Positions 24,907 through 37,942 of a DNA stretch of 64,000 nucleotides are shown here, one piece after another (position 1 is the first letter of the stretch; the number at the start of each line of letters is the position of its first letter). Source of the stretch: Monosporascus cannonballus (Eukaryota; Ascomycota; Sordariomycetes; Xylariales); assembly GCA_004154925.1 (NCBI GenBank), contig QJNS01000134.1, forward strand, positions 1 through 64,000. The letters are read 5' to 3'. The translations under genes were made by a program, and so were the position numbers. Under the pieces are notes generated by a model. The model had not been told where the DNA came from, searched no databases, and worked only from the letters and a program-made list of their open reading frames with translations.

Positions 24907-26897
24907 ATGCGTCGCTCTTTAACGAATGCTCTAGGGCTCACTGCCCTCCTGGCTGGCACTGCCTCAGGAACTTCCTCCGCGGGATTGTCGCCAACTGCGC
25001 AAGAAATGTTCACTGAGTCGATGACATGGATGGATTGGCATTACGACCCGAAAGCTGGATACCTCTATGACTTCTCTGCTTCGGCAGCGCTCAGGCACGA
25101 GACTAGAAGCTCAGCATGGTACGCACTTGGTCTCCTGGCTCGCAACAGCGGTAATGACGTTGCCGAGGCGGAGAAGATCATCACAAGCATCATTTCAGGC
25201 CAATTCAAAGTACCATCGGAAGAATGGTAAAGTCATGACTATCTATTTTCTGTTGTTGATGTTGTTGTGTTGAGGTGTGCTAAAGAAAGCGCACTCTAAT
25301 AGGTACGGAGATTACCAGAAATATCCTCAAGAGCCTTACGTCGGCTCGGCTAAGTACCCTGCAGAGATATACTCATCTTGGGATCCTAACTGGCGTGGAT
25401 TTATCGGCACAACGTTGATTCTGGCCATCGAGGAGTACTCTGATCTCCTCAGCGACAATACGCAGGGCCTGATGTTGGAGTCGCTTTACAACTGCAGCGT
25501 GGGTGACTCCTATCGCTTTGGCAGCCTTGCGCCTGGGAGGGACAACCTTTGGCCAAGTTATAGCAATCCTGTAAGTCTATTTGTTGTGGCCCTGTTAAAC
25601 TTGATAGGAAAAGTTAGAGCCTCTCCGAACGGTGCGACAGGAACTGACTGAGGAATGTTACAGGCAATCATGCGTGCCTTTGTTAGTGGCTGGACGGGTC
25701 GTAGAATGCAGGATTCGAACATGACGAAGGCAGGTGAAAAGTATGCTAAAGAGATCCTCGACCTCTTTAACGAGTTTGACACCCTCTCAGAGTTCAACTC
25801 GGGCACTTATACTGGTGTTTCGCTGTTCGGCCTGCATCTGTGGAGCAAGTACCTACCCAAAGACTCTATCATGGCCAAGAATGGCCCGCGCATGATCGAG
25901 GAAACGTGGAAAGTCATCGCGGAGCTTTGGCACCCGGGCCTTAGGAACATGGCAGGGCCGTGGGACCGTTCGTACGGGTACGATATGAACCGATATCTGA
26001 GTCTGATGGCCTTGTGGCTCTGGCCCTTGATCGGAAAGGAGAACTCCGGATTGATTGCAAGCGTGAGTTATGCCATTCAGAAATCCATTTACACATGCAA
26101 CACCATTAGACCATTAGGACACTAAAGTACTAACATGCTATGCCGAAAGCCCCAAGTCATGTCCCACAAAGCCGACTACGCATGGGCACCTGTTCTCGCC
26201 ATCGTCGTGGATGAGCACAAGAAGTTTATCCCTAAGAACATTCTCGATAACCTGGGGAAGTTCACGGGAGAGCACAAATTTGACACGTCTGCGAGATATC
26301 CTCCCTACGACAATGTCCCTCGTAACTTTACATTCTGGGTCATGGAGAAGATGACAATTGGTGCTGAGTCATACGATCAAATCCGTGTTGGTGGTGCTAC
26401 CGGACCGGATTCATTCAACCCGGCCGTGGTTCAGTGGGATACTGGAGACGAAATCTCATGGATCTCTGTAAGTTCCTCAAGCTCGGGGGCAGCCACGAGT
26501 CGGAAACTGAAGCCCCTTCTCACCCATATGTTAAAAAGTCAGCCAGTCTTGAAACTAACACGTTATTCAGCTTTACCCGACAGAGAAGGCCATGAGAGCC
26601 AAGGTATATCATAACAAGCTCGTCATGACATACCCCAAGGGCAATGAGACGTCGGAATTCCAGTTGGTTGTCGGTACCTTCGACAAGAAGCCGAATGTCT
26701 CCGGCTGGGATGACCTGCAGGGGCTCAGAGTGAAGGTGTCCGGCAATGTCGACAAGAAATATGACCTCGTCTTTGGCGGAGCTAATGGAGGCGGCGCTGG
26801 AACAATTAATGATTTCGAGAACTGGAGATTCATTTACAAGATGCCTAGTGGCTTCAAAGGTGTCCCTAAGCTTGTCCTTGAGTTTGAACTCATCTAG
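24907..26897 (+). CDS. Secreted protein of unknown function, 543 aa
   Basis: A five-exon model: 24907-25226, 25303-25570, 25664-26062, 26150-26467 and 26571-26897. Every junction is GT-AG with matching phase, and intron 3 has a clear TACTAAC branch point. The product begins with a typical signal peptide (about residues 1-25). The body is rich in aromatic residues and conserved-looking blocks such as TRSSAWYALGLLARN, SWDPNWRGFIGTTLI, LSEFNSGTYTGVSLFGLHLW and GPWDRSYGYDMNRYLSLMAL. The pattern recalls conserved ascomycete hypothetical proteins and perhaps an all-helical barrel core followed by a beta-rich C-terminal domain, but I cannot name the family or a reaction. The gene is intact although it sits between a MITE and a dead retrotransposon. 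I chose the ATG because it starts the signal peptide directly; the GTG two codons earlier is not a fungal start. Confidence 0.85.
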
Positions 26898-26967
26898 TGT
26901 CAGATTTGTCTAGCATACACTATTACACAAATATGAAGGACGTAGATGTGAGATAGATTAGCATTAG

Positions 26968-27345
26968 TGTTACGACCTGACAAGCCACGGCCTCCAGAAA
27001 CGGTCGCAACAGGAAGGCCAAGAAAACTATGTGGATCAGGTCACGTGATGGATCACCAACTCACTGGTGGTGAGCCAGTGAGCCGGATCGCCAACTTACT
27101 GGTGGTGATCCAGCTAACGGAATAAGGATATATATGCTTATTAATTCTATAATTTAAATAATTTTAGTTTGTAATACTTACTAATACCAAATATTTATAA
27201 TATAATATCGTTACTTAAGATACCTTTGGTATTACGAAACGTAATATGTTATTATATTTATTATTTAAATTTTTACGATATTCCTATTAATATAAACCCG
27301 TCGACTTAAGGTTTAATAATTAGTTAAATTTTATAATTCGTTATA
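26968..27345 (+). repeat. 5' LTR of the Gypsy element
   Basis: Starts TGTTACGACC. Its end is set by alignment to the right LTR, whose TGTTACGACC start has become TATTATAACT. It contains two copies of a ~35-bp unit including GCCGGATCGCCAACTTACTGG. Confidence 0.9.
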
Positions 27346-30059
27346 CGTTATAAGCTTTTATTTAGTAGTACTGTTAAACTTTAAGCAATATTTAATATTG
27401 TTAAGATGTCGACCAGCATTTAAAAAACCTTTATTCAGTAGCTTTAAGTTCGAATTCGGGAACTGAAGAAAAAAGTCCGATAACTTAGGGTTACGCCATT
27501 TATCCAACTTTTTTTCGCCCGCATAAAGCCTAAAAAGTTAGAACTTTATAATAGAAAAGGTAATCTTTAAACCTTTTTAACTTAGGCACGAGTTTACTTT
27601 CGCTTTTTAAATCTTAATAATTTAGCGGATATAATCTTAATAGTAAAAGTATACTTAATAGGAAATGCGGCTAATTGGTTTAAGCTTATTATAAGAAATT
27701 TTTTGGAAATAAAAAAAATAAATAGGGAAAACTTTATTAATAAAATTTTTTAATTTATATTAATTTCGAAAACAAAGTGCGTAATAATTTCGGCAATCCG
27801 GATAAAAAACGATTAACGGTTTAATAACTTTTATAATTTTGATAAAAAAGATTTGCGTTTAAATATGCCGTAATTTTCAAATGTTTTGCAGTTAAGGCCG
27901 GATAAGAAGATGACGAAGTTAATGCCTTTATCGACATATTTTATAAAAGGTTGAAAAATAATATAAAAGATAAGATTATTTAAATCGAACGATTAGTTGC
28001 TTTAAACCGGTATATTATAAAGATAATTAAGATTGATAATCGACAGTTTGAAAAATGAAAGAAGAAAAAAGAATAATATGTCCCGCGTTCGGGATATAAG
28101 TTTAATTATGGGAAGAAAAGAGATGCATTTTTTACTTTTTACGAAACGGCGCTAGGATTTATGGAATTCGGCGTTATTTATTAATAAGATTAGAGCCAGA
28201 TTAAATGCTTTAATTATAGCAAAATGGGATATAAAGTTTATAAATATAAAAAACCTAAAAAGCTATAATAAGATAATTAAACCTTTATACCGAAAAGATA
28301 GTTTAGAAATAATTAAGGAAATAATAATAAAGTTATTAACATAATCCAAGCCAAATATATAGCAAACTTATAGCCAAAGGTTTAATAAAGACCATTACGA
28401 TAAAAAGTTCGATAAAAGATGCGAAAAGCCAGAAAGCTGGTTTAATAAGTATTACGAATATAGCAAAAAGCGTTATAAGGATGATTATACAAATACCGAG
28501 ATTAAATAAAAGAATTTTGCCCCGGAATACTTAATCGATACGGTAAAATGTACGTTATATATTGTTAACGACAAGAATATCCCGATTACGAAAAATAGAA
28601 ATAATATATTTACGTACGAATTATCTGTATATATTACGAAGGATTTAATTTTTTAAACCGTACCGGGTATAACAAGAATAATAAGTAATGGTATCGACAG
28701 TTTCGAACCATAATTTTAGGAAATGTTTAATAGCTGGCCGAAATAGAAAGTTAGCTTAAAAGAAAATAATACCTATAGAAAAACCTTTTTTGTTATTATA
28801 AATAATATAATTATTAAACGGAAAAAGGTTAATCTAGCATACGGTAGAAAAATATTATTAGAAAGTTATTATAGATCTTTATTTTTAATTGGCATTTATT
28901 ATAAATCCTTACGAAAAAAAAGTTATTAAGGAAAAAATACGTTAGTTTATAGAAAATTTTTGGAACGATAGCCAAAACGACGCATAATGGGATATAGTCG
29001 TAAATATAAGAAAACAATTTATTTGATAGGAAGAGGAATTATAAAAGAATTAGGAATAATTAATACGGCTTAAAGGAACAGTACGTCGGTAATAATAATA
29101 AATATAGCAGCTTAACGCGTTAAACGAAAAAAATATAAATAAGGTTCGATAAATTTGAATAAAAATTAAAAAAAGAAGGTTATTTGTAAAAAAATTACAA
29201 AATAACAAAACCTAAAAAAGTTAAAAGAAATTCCCAAAAAAGGCTTTAAACGTAATGATAAAAAATATTAACGATTTTATTATTTTAGATATACGAATTA
29301 GAACGTATTAATATATTATAATAGTAAATTGCAGAACTTTGGGCGGAAATTATATTATATTAAACGTGGTTAATAAACTTAAATTGCTATAAAGATATAA
29401 GTTAAAACTTTATATAACGACAAATACTAAAAATTAGAAATTTGCTTACGATAACGGAAAAGTCATACGCGAAATTAATTACCTTAAGATTTTTATTAAA
29501 GAACGATATTAAACGGTTAATTTTGATATCGTTTTATTTGGGAATTACGATATAATCTTAGAATTATTATAGATACGCTAATACGGAGTTTTGATTAACG
29601 GCGGAACTGGCTAAATAAAGTTTATTTTATTTTTTGTTCATAAATAAAAGGAAAAAAATTAAGATATTAATATTTAATCGATAATAACGATAAATGCAGG
29701 TATAAAAATATAACAGATATCTTATTACATAAAGAAATAAAATATAAAAAAATGAGTATTAAAGAAAAATATAACGTATCGTTGTTATTATTAAAGCGAA
29801 ATTAAGATAATTAAATAACGATTTAAAATAATAAAAATAATAGCCCTAGGAATTAAAAACACTAATTAATATGTAACTATAATATTATAAATATAAACAG
29901 CTTTTCAAAAAGGAGCTCGATACGAAGTTATCGGAATATAATAAATAGGATTATGAAATAATTTTTAAAGAAAGATTTTCGACAAAATTTTACCTTATTT
30001 ACAATTTTAATAAAAACGAATTACGTACTCTTAAAAAATACCTGGAAAATCGGTTATAA

Positions 30060-33000
30060 AAAGGATAAATTTAATTTTCGAAATTATTAATAAAATATCT
30101 GATTTTTTCGTATTTAAGAAAAATAGGAAATTACGACTTATAATTAATTATCGATAATTGAACGATATTATTATTAAAAATTAAATATTATTATTTTTAA
30201 TTACGGAAATAAAAAACCGACTTTATAAAACTAAATAATTTATAACATTCGATTTTAAAAATGAATATAACCTTATTAGAATTAAAAAAATACGAATAAA
30301 AAATAACTTTTAAAACGAAATACGGATTATTTAAATATTTGATTATATTAATAGAACTTACGAACGTATTAATAACTTTTTAACGGATAATAAATTATAT
30401 ATTACGAAAATATTTCGATATTTTCGTCGTTTGTTATTTTAAAGATATTTTTTTTTTCGGAAACAAAAGAAATATATATAAGATATGTTCATAAAATTTT
30501 TTAAGCTTTATAGGACGTAAAGTTATTTATTAACGTAGAAAAAAATTAGTTCTATATTGTTACGTTCAGAAGGGACTCCACTAGGCCCAAAGGAGGCCCA
30601 GGAAGTTGGAGACGCTCGGGATCTCCACCTTCCATCGGATAAACCTCGGGTCTTTATTAATCTCTAGAGATACCAGGAAACTCGTGGACGACAGATACCA
30701 TAGTCTCTCGAGATCCCCAGAAACCATAAAAAACATAAAGGATAAGAAAGATATATAAGGTTTGGGTTTCCTATGTAAATAGCTACCTACTTAATTTTTC
30801 GCTCCTTAATTATTAATTTAAGTTCTTAGCCAAAAACAATTATACCGTTCTCTGATTAAAAGAGGAATACCTTGAAATCTCCTTAACGAACATACTAAAT
30901 CATTCTTCGCCTTATTATTACCTACAAATCAAGATTCTTTTCGGATACTGCTCATACCTCCAGGTGGATATATGACAGGTTCGTTACATATATATAGGAA
31001 ATAAAATATCTGGAATATATTATTATTTTAAAATATATTAAGATAAACTTTAAGAAAATTACTGCAATTACAAAATGGCAAACGCTAATAATAATTAAGG
31101 AGGTACAGGTATTTCTTGGATTTGTCAATTATTACAGGAAGTTTATTCGAAATTTTAGCAAAATAATTATATCTTTAATAAGTCTTATAAAAAAATTTTT
31201 AAATAAACGCTAGATACGAAAAAAACATTTTAAGATATTAAAGATGTAATTATTAGCGAACCAATACTAATTATATATAATTTAAACCGCCTCGTTAAAT
31301 TAAAAACCGATATTTTAAATTACGCATTAAGCGCAATAATTGGATAACGAAATAATTAAGGCAAAATGCACCTTATTACATTTTTTTTCGTATAAGTTAA
31401 AAGGAACCGAACTTAATTACGGTATTCTAAATAAGGAATTTATAGCTATTATTATGGCATTTTGGGAATTTAGGTATTCCTTAAAGGAAAGCTTGTACCA
31501 GGTTAAAGTTTATACGGATTATTAAAATTTTACCCGATTTACTACAACTAAGGAGCTTATAGAATAATAACTTTATTACGCGGAAAAATTGGCGAACTTC
31601 GACTTTGTTATTATTTATAAAAAAAAATTTAGAAAACGGTAAAACAGATATTTTAAGCAAATAACTAAACCTTGAAAAAGAATTGGTTAAAATTAGCTAT
31701 ATAATTTTTAATATTACCATAAAAAGATATTTACGTTTACGAAAAATTACGACAATTCGGGTAATACCTAATAACATATATCAAAAAATCTAATAGTATA
31801 ACGACAGTCTTTTAGAAAATCAAAAAACAAATAAGATATAAGTATTAAAAAAATACCAGAAAAATCTAGTACGAAAGATATACGAATATTAGTTATACGG
31901 ATATCCAGAAATTTACAAAACCTTAAAACGACTTTAACGTATATATTCATTTTTTAAAATAAAATTAACGGTATAAAAAATCATACGGCAATATAATATT
32001 TGCGCCAAAATAAAGACTTGACGACATAAGTTATACGAAAAATTATAGCCATTATTAATCACAAAGTAATTATGGTTTTTAGTTATATTTAACTTTATTA
32101 TTAAGCCTTTTATATCAAAAAATTTAATTACAGAAATACATTATAATAGCATTTTCGTAATCGTCGACCGATTTACAAAATTTTCCTATTTTTTACTATA
32201 TTATAATGATATAAACGCCAAACAATTAATATATATATATTCTTTAGAAATATTTTTAACATATACGGATTATTACTAAAAATTATATAAAACAAAAAAT
32301 TAATATTTGCATTTAAATTTTAACAAAGCTTAATAATATAAATCGGCCTAAATTACAAATTATTTAACGTATTTAAACCCCAAACAAATAAATAAACAAA
32401 ATAAACAAATTAAATCTTAAAAACTTACTTACGATATTATATTAATTACGAATAAAATAACTAAGTTAAGAAATTGTTAATTACATAATTAACTTATAAC
32501 ACCAGTTATTATAAAAATATCAAGATAATACTTACAAACGCAAATTTTGGTTTCATGTTAAAAATTTATAAAAAAGTACGTAACGACGGTTTAATTAATA
32601 TTAAAATAATCTTTACGTTAAAATAATTACAATAATTATATTAAGAAATAAAAACAGAACTAAAATTCGTACGAAATCAAATAAGCAAATACTATAACTA
32701 GAAAAGGTTAAAAAGATTAATTTTTAAAAAGGGGAAAATGGTTTTCCTCGTTACAAAAAATATTCAAACAAAACGACCCAGCAAAAAATTCGATTTCAAA
32801 TATATCGGTTCATATAAAATCGTCAAGAAAATTTCAGAAAATAATTACCAATTGAAACTTTTATCAAAAATCAAATTTTATCCAATTTTTTACGTTTTTT
32901 TATTTAAGTTAACAATAAATATAATTAAAGTATATACGATATAAGACGATATGGAAATGGAAAATAAATAAATATACGAAATAAAAAAAATTTTCGACAT

Positions 33001-33110
33001 ACGAAAATAAAATAAATTTACTTAATACCTAATTAAATAAAAAAAACACCTAAATTTCGAAAATACTTAGGAACCCGCTAAAAATCTTATTGGCGCTTAA
33101 TACCTATTAA
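30060..33110 (+). pseudogene. Gypsy pol remnant: RT, RNase H, integrase C-terminus, chromodomain
   Basis: The reverse-transcriptase core FDFKNEYNLIRIK is at about 30248-30290. The catalytic YxDD site is decayed to YFKD near 30435. The RT frame resumes after the solo LTR with VQVFLGFVNYYRKFIRNF near 31105. RNase H (ELNYGILNKEFIAIIMAFW) is at about 31405-31470. An integrase C-terminal stretch (TKRPSKKFDFKYIGSYKI) is near 32768-32825. A chromodomain-like segment (IYEIKKIFDIRK ... EPAKNLIGA) is at about 32972-33100. Stops are frequent throughout. The chromodomain marks the chromovirus clade, whose integrases are known to target heterochromatin. Confidence 0.85.
30558..30988. mobile_element. 431-bp solo LTR nested in the Gypsy reverse transcriptase
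   Basis: Starts TGTTACGTTC and ends GTTCGTTACA, an imperfect inverted TG...CA terminus typical of LTRs. It is flanked by the 5-bp duplication TATAT (30553-30557 and 30989-30993). The RT reading continues on both sides. It is much less AT-rich than the host element, so it arrived after most of the RIP or escaped it. It codes for nothing. Confidence 0.85.
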
Positions 33111-33730
33111 AGAATTTTTATCAGTAACGGCGAAACCACCCGAAATAATAATATTTTAATCCATAAGATCCCAAAAAAAAGCCTTTAATCCACCATATTC
33201 CAATTAATAACGTTTATTCTTTTTAAAGCTTAAACCTCGACTACGGATTCCGATTCTAACTGCGTAAAATTATTAAAATCATTTAAAGATTAAAAAGTAT
33301 AATTAATAAATTTCGTACCTTAAAATTAATAATATTGGCGTTAACGACATATACGAAAAAAACGCGTTAAAATTTTAAATAAAAAATTTTCGGCCGTTAG
33401 CTTTTTTTTTTAATTTTTTCGATTTTGCGATATAGCGATTAATTATAGAAATAAGGATTTTTATTCCGTTATACAAACGACCTCGACGGATATATTCCTT
33501 ATAACGAAAAACTTTATTTATTATTTAGTAATTAAACTGCCGAGAAAAATAGAAAAAATAAGGTATTACGTTAAAACTTTCGAGTTTAATTAAATTAGCT
33601 AAAGCAAGTTATTATTCGGATTTGCGAAAATAACGTTTGGATATACCGGAAAATATATTAAAGGTATGCAGAAAAAACTTACCAGAAAAAAGGAAATCTT
33701 AGGGATAAGATTTTGGGAAAAGAGAGATCG

Positions 33731-34143
33731 TATTATAACTTAATAAATTACGGCTTCCAAAAACGGTCGTAATAGGAAGGCCAAGAAAATTATGTAAATT
33801 AGGTTACGTAATAGATTACCAACTTATTGGTAATAAGCCAGTAAGCCGGATCGCCAACTTACTGGTAGTAAACTAATAAGCCGGATTACCAACTTACTGG
33901 TGGTAATCCAGTTAACGGAATAAGGATATATACGTTTATTAATTCCATAATTTAAATAATTTTAACTTGTAATACTTATTAATACTAAATGCTTGCAATA
34001 TAATATCGTTACCCAAGGCACTTTTGGTATTACGAGACGTAATACGTTACTATATTTATTGCTCAGATTTCCACGATACTTCTGCTAACATAAACCCGTC
34101 GACTTAAGGTTTAATAGTTGGTTAAACCTCATAGCTCGTCACA
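33731..34143 (+). repeat. 3' LTR of the Gypsy element
   Basis: Ends CTCGTCACA before the ATTAG duplication. It is 35 bp longer than the left LTR because it has three instead of two copies of the ~35-bp internal unit. Confidence 0.9.
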
Positions 34144-34148
34144 ATTAG

Positions 34149-36276
34149 ACCCAGAGGAGTTGTTGCCAACTTCGCAGCTGCTTATGAATAATCATCCACA
34201 AATGGACTACAATCTAATACAAAATCTTTATATTAACCTATACGGGTGGACTGAAGCACAGACACGATAAGTCGGTAGACACAACCGTCCTTATGTTTGA
34301 TATTGCTATTACTCATTTTTACGGTATTAATAAGCTAACCTGCATTTCATTTAGGAATATATGAGGCACCAGCCGCGAAATTGTCGGTTTAACCACTATT
34401 CATTTACTGTCACTCCTTGTCTATGATGCCTACAATTCCCATGCAACCGTTCTCGAACAATTGGTCTCTTCGTTGCGTTCCAAGAAGCCACAGCCCTCCA
34501 CAAACCACTTACCAACACTAACTAAGTACCCGTTTGTTTTCATACTAAGTATCGAGCCGTGGTGTTTGGGGGGACTGCGCATCTATTTATACTTAACTGT
34601 CGTGGGGCGCATTTGCCCCCTATTCTAGGATATTACCACAATAATCGCCGCCAGCAATTCTTCTTCCACAGACTTCACTGCAATTGGGGCGCCTTACTTG
34701 ACTGAGGAAGTCTCCAGGCGCATCGCATTGCCCGAGGAATTGCTTGGTGCATATTCTCTCTCTATTGAATAACGGATCACTATGGCGTTGCTTACTTATA
34801 TCAAGCGGAGTGTAAACTCTACGTAACTCGCATTTCGAACCTCGTTCTAATTCGCAGGCGCATCTCGACCTGCACATAACCAAATTTGAGTCCACCCTTC
34901 GTCTGTCTTCCCGCTGGTTAGTAGAAATAATCATCCCCAAACTGAACCTCTTTCATACGTTCCGTCTCATTGTTATACAGCCTGCTGGTGATATAGGTAT
35001 TAAGCCGCTTACCAACCTTACAAAAGCACCTTATAAAGCGTTTACATTGTATTTCCCATCTCCCACATCTGACGCTGGTTCACCTCGGTCTTCAGACATC
35101 TTAACCGATTTGGGGAATTTACGAGTTGATAAACCGAAGGCCACGCCAACATTCTATGTTTCAGACTTATTACAACTTATACATTATTTTTCGTCTTACG
35201 CTCCTAGATGGACACAGGCAAGCTCCGTTTCCCCGGGAACCTCCGCAATAACGAGGCCAACTGAGTTCATCGAGACTGGAGAGGTGATCATGGAATTACC
35301 CGTACTGAGCCCGCCATCGAGTTCCCGCTATCTTATGTCCAGCAACGTCCTTCTAACGTCTGCAGGATGGGAGGAACGGGAACAGCGGTTCAGCAGCTAC
35401 CTTGCCAGACTGAGGTGGCGAAGCTGATGCTTGGGATGGAGGAACGGAAACAGGCAACGGAGAACAAAATGAGTCTATCGTTTCAGCTCCGAGTCAGATT
35501 TGCAGCAGATCTTTGCGATTGTAAGGGAACGGGTCCTATGAGCGAGTGATGGAGGCGTCTAAGATATTTTAACGAATCAGACAAACATCTACCTTGGCGT
35601 ATCACAAAAGATAGTCTACTAGTAGAATCGAGGCAGGCAGCGGCCTAATTTTCTAGCCAGTGCAGAATGTAGGTTTCATCATTCTTCCTGGTCATACATC
35701 CACCACACTAGGAGGTGTGACCACGGACATTAGACACCCCAGGAGCACTCCAATTCCAATGATACTCAATATCTATAAATGTTCGCATCGTTTGTGAGTA
35801 GGAGCACTGTGACGCGTTATAATGCCTCTCTGTTGAATAATGGGGACTGAAAACGGGTGACACAATTGTGTGTGTGTGTATATGCTGTTTGTTCGCGAGT
35901 TGGCTTCACTGAAGTTGAACTTGGAGGGGTCCACTGACTAAGCACATCTCTCGAAGATCCCAGCCCCACTATATGGAGGCTCACTAGTGCGCTTGGACCA
36001 GCCAACAAACGTGTTGTGGGATGGCAAGGCGACGAAGCTATCGGGTTGCCTGCAGCTGTATGTACTTTTCATACAATACTGTATTGAAGTGCGGCTGCTG
36101 CTTCCTATCATCATCATTTTTGTTGGCCTTGCCTCATATCCATCTCTCCGTCCCCTCCATCCTTTCACCGTCCGTCCGACATCCTTTACCATACGGCTGC
36201 CCCTTAGCGAGCTGCCGTTTCAGCTATTTGAATCTGCCAATTTCCCAAACGCTGACCATAATCATCATATTACATC
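34149..36276. other. Intergenic transition zone, no gene seen
   Basis: About 2.1 kb from the retrotransposon end to the RPN5 start. Short frames exist (for example 35047-35427, plus) but none is recognisable. The last 250 bp are CT-rich, as in many fungal promoters, and probably drive RPN5. Confidence 0.5.
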
Positions 36277-37942
36277 ATGTCGGAGGGACTTCTGAAGCCC
36301 GAGAAGGACTTCAGCAAGGAGGCTGACAAACTGATCCCAGAGGCTGAGAACCTCGCCAAAGCACGTTCATTTCTAGAGATGTATATGCGTACTCTGTTCG
36401 CAGTCACTAACTATTATGCCTCCCCGACAGACCGATATTCAAGCCGCCATCGAGAAGCTTACCGTCTTCGAGAAGCAGGCCCGACAGGTACAGCTGATCT
36501 CGTTCGTGCCTCTCTGTACGGCTGTAGATATTGACTTCCCCGCAGGCATCCGATCTCTATTCCACATCAATTACCCTAGTGGCGATATGCCAACTCTGCA
36601 AAGATGCCGGAAATTGGGGCTTGCTTAACGACCAAGTCTTGGTCCTGTCCAAAAAGCATGGCCAGCTCAAGCAGGCCATCACGAAGATGGTCCAGACAGT
36701 CATGAAGTTCCTCGACGACACCCCGAACCTAGAGACCAAGCTTTCCGTCATCGAGACCCTGCGGACCGTCACCGAAGGCAAGATCTTCGTCGAGGTTGAG
36801 CGGGCGCGCGTGACCAGGGTTCTATCCGATATCAAGAAGCAGCAGGGCGATCTCAAGGCGGCTATGGATATTCTCTGCGAGTTGCAGGTTGAGACGTTCG
36901 GCTCAATGGAGAGGCGGGAGAAGACCGAGTTCATCCTCGCACAAGTCGCTCTCTGTATCGAGAACGGCGACTGGACGCAAGCAGGTATCCTCAGCCGCAA
37001 GATCAGCACCAGATACCTTTCGCGTAAGCCGAAGAAGACTCCGGAACAGCTGGAGAAAGAGAAGAAGGACCGGGAAGAGAAGTTGAAGAAGGGAGAAGAG
37101 GTGCCCGAGGAGAAGGAGGACGACACGACCGATCTGAAGCTACGATACTACGAACAGCAGATTGTCCTGGCCAAGCATGACGACAAGTACCTGGATGTTT
37201 GCAAGCACTACAGGCAAGTGATAGATACGGAGGCTGTCGAGGAAGACCCCTCTAAGCTACAACCTGTTAGTAACCCTCCGCTCTCACATCTTGGCACCTC
37301 CGGGCTGACGGTAGCCAGGTACTTCAGCGCATCATCTACTTCGTCATCCTTGCTCCTCACGATAACGAACAACACGATCTCCTCCACCGCGTCTACCGAG
37401 ACTCTCGAAACTCGCAAGTTCCCACGGACGCGCAACTTCTCAAGCTGTTTACGGTGCACGAGCTCATGCGGTGGCCCGAGGTGGCCAAGCTCTTCGGGCC
37501 TCACCTCTGCAGCACAGACGTCTTCGACAGCCAACCGAACCAGTCCGGCGACGAGAAGGCCCACCAGCGATGGCAGGACCTGCGCAAGCGCGTCATCGAG
37601 CACAACGTCAGGGTCGTGGCCAAGTACTACACGCGCATCGGCATGAAGCGCCTGACGCAGCTCCTCGACCTGACAGAAGACGAGACGGAGAAGTACATCA
37701 GCGAGCTCGTGTGCTCCAAGACGGTGTACGCGCGCATCGACCGGCCCGCGCGCATCGTGAGCTTCGCCAAGCCGAGGGACGTCGATGACGTCCTGAACGA
37801 GTGGAGTTCTAACATGAAGAGCCTGCTGGGTCTCCTGGAGCGCGTGGACCATCTCATTACTAAGGAGGAGATGATGGCGCGGATCCAGCCCGGGGCCAAG
37901 GGCGGAAAGGAGAAGAAGGGGAAGAAGAAGGCGGCCGCCTAA
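36277..37942 (+). CDS. RPN5: 26S proteasome regulatory subunit Rpn5 (PSMD12 family)
   Basis: A four-exon model of 494 aa: 36277-36360, 36431-36487, 36546-37265 and 37319-37942, with phases closing exactly. Rpn5 is a lid subunit of the 19S particle that positions the deubiquitinase Rpn11 in cytosolic and nuclear proteasomes; in yeast it also occurs in the COP9 signalosome. Family blocks are clear: LKPEKDFSKEADKLIPEAE at the N-terminus, SKKHGQLKQAITKMVQ, TEGKIFVEVERARVTR, DLKLRYYEQQIVLAKHDDKY, and a C-terminal PCI region with IYAR-type RPARIVSFAKP and LLERVDHLITKEEMMARIQP. A Lys/Glu-rich linker (about residues 200-225) precedes the PCI half, and the protein ends in a Lys-rich tail. The length matches fungal relatives. 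The first intron uses a GC donor. Confidence 0.96.
36361..36430 (+). other. GC-AG intron in RPN5
   Basis: The conserved junction ...ENLAK|TDIQAAIEK requires splicing between GCCAAA|GCACGT and CCGACAG|ACC. No GT donor restores the frame. A CTAAC branch point sits near 36405. The length of 70 nt is not a multiple of three, so retention breaks the protein. Confidence 0.8.

Larger units (their letters stand above)
26968..34143 (+). mobile_element. RIP-degraded Ty3/Gypsy LTR retrotransposon (chromovirus)
   Basis: The two LTRs (26968-27345 and 33731-34143) align over their length and are bounded by the 5-bp duplication ATTAG (26963-26967 and 34144-34148). The 7.2-kb element is very AT-rich and full of stops, in the pattern expected of RIP. 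Recognisable remnants run in the order reverse transcriptase, RNase H, integrase C-terminus, chromodomain, which is Gypsy order on the plus strand. A 431-bp solo LTR has inserted into the reverse transcriptase. The last third of the right LTR (about 34000-34143) is less mutated than the left copy. The element cannot make protein. Confidence 0.93.

Noticed and set aside
114..26897. Secondary-metabolite cluster (P450, zinc-finger regulator, secreted enzyme)
   Set aside because: The members are up to 24 kb apart, partly dead, and no backbone synthase gene is visible.
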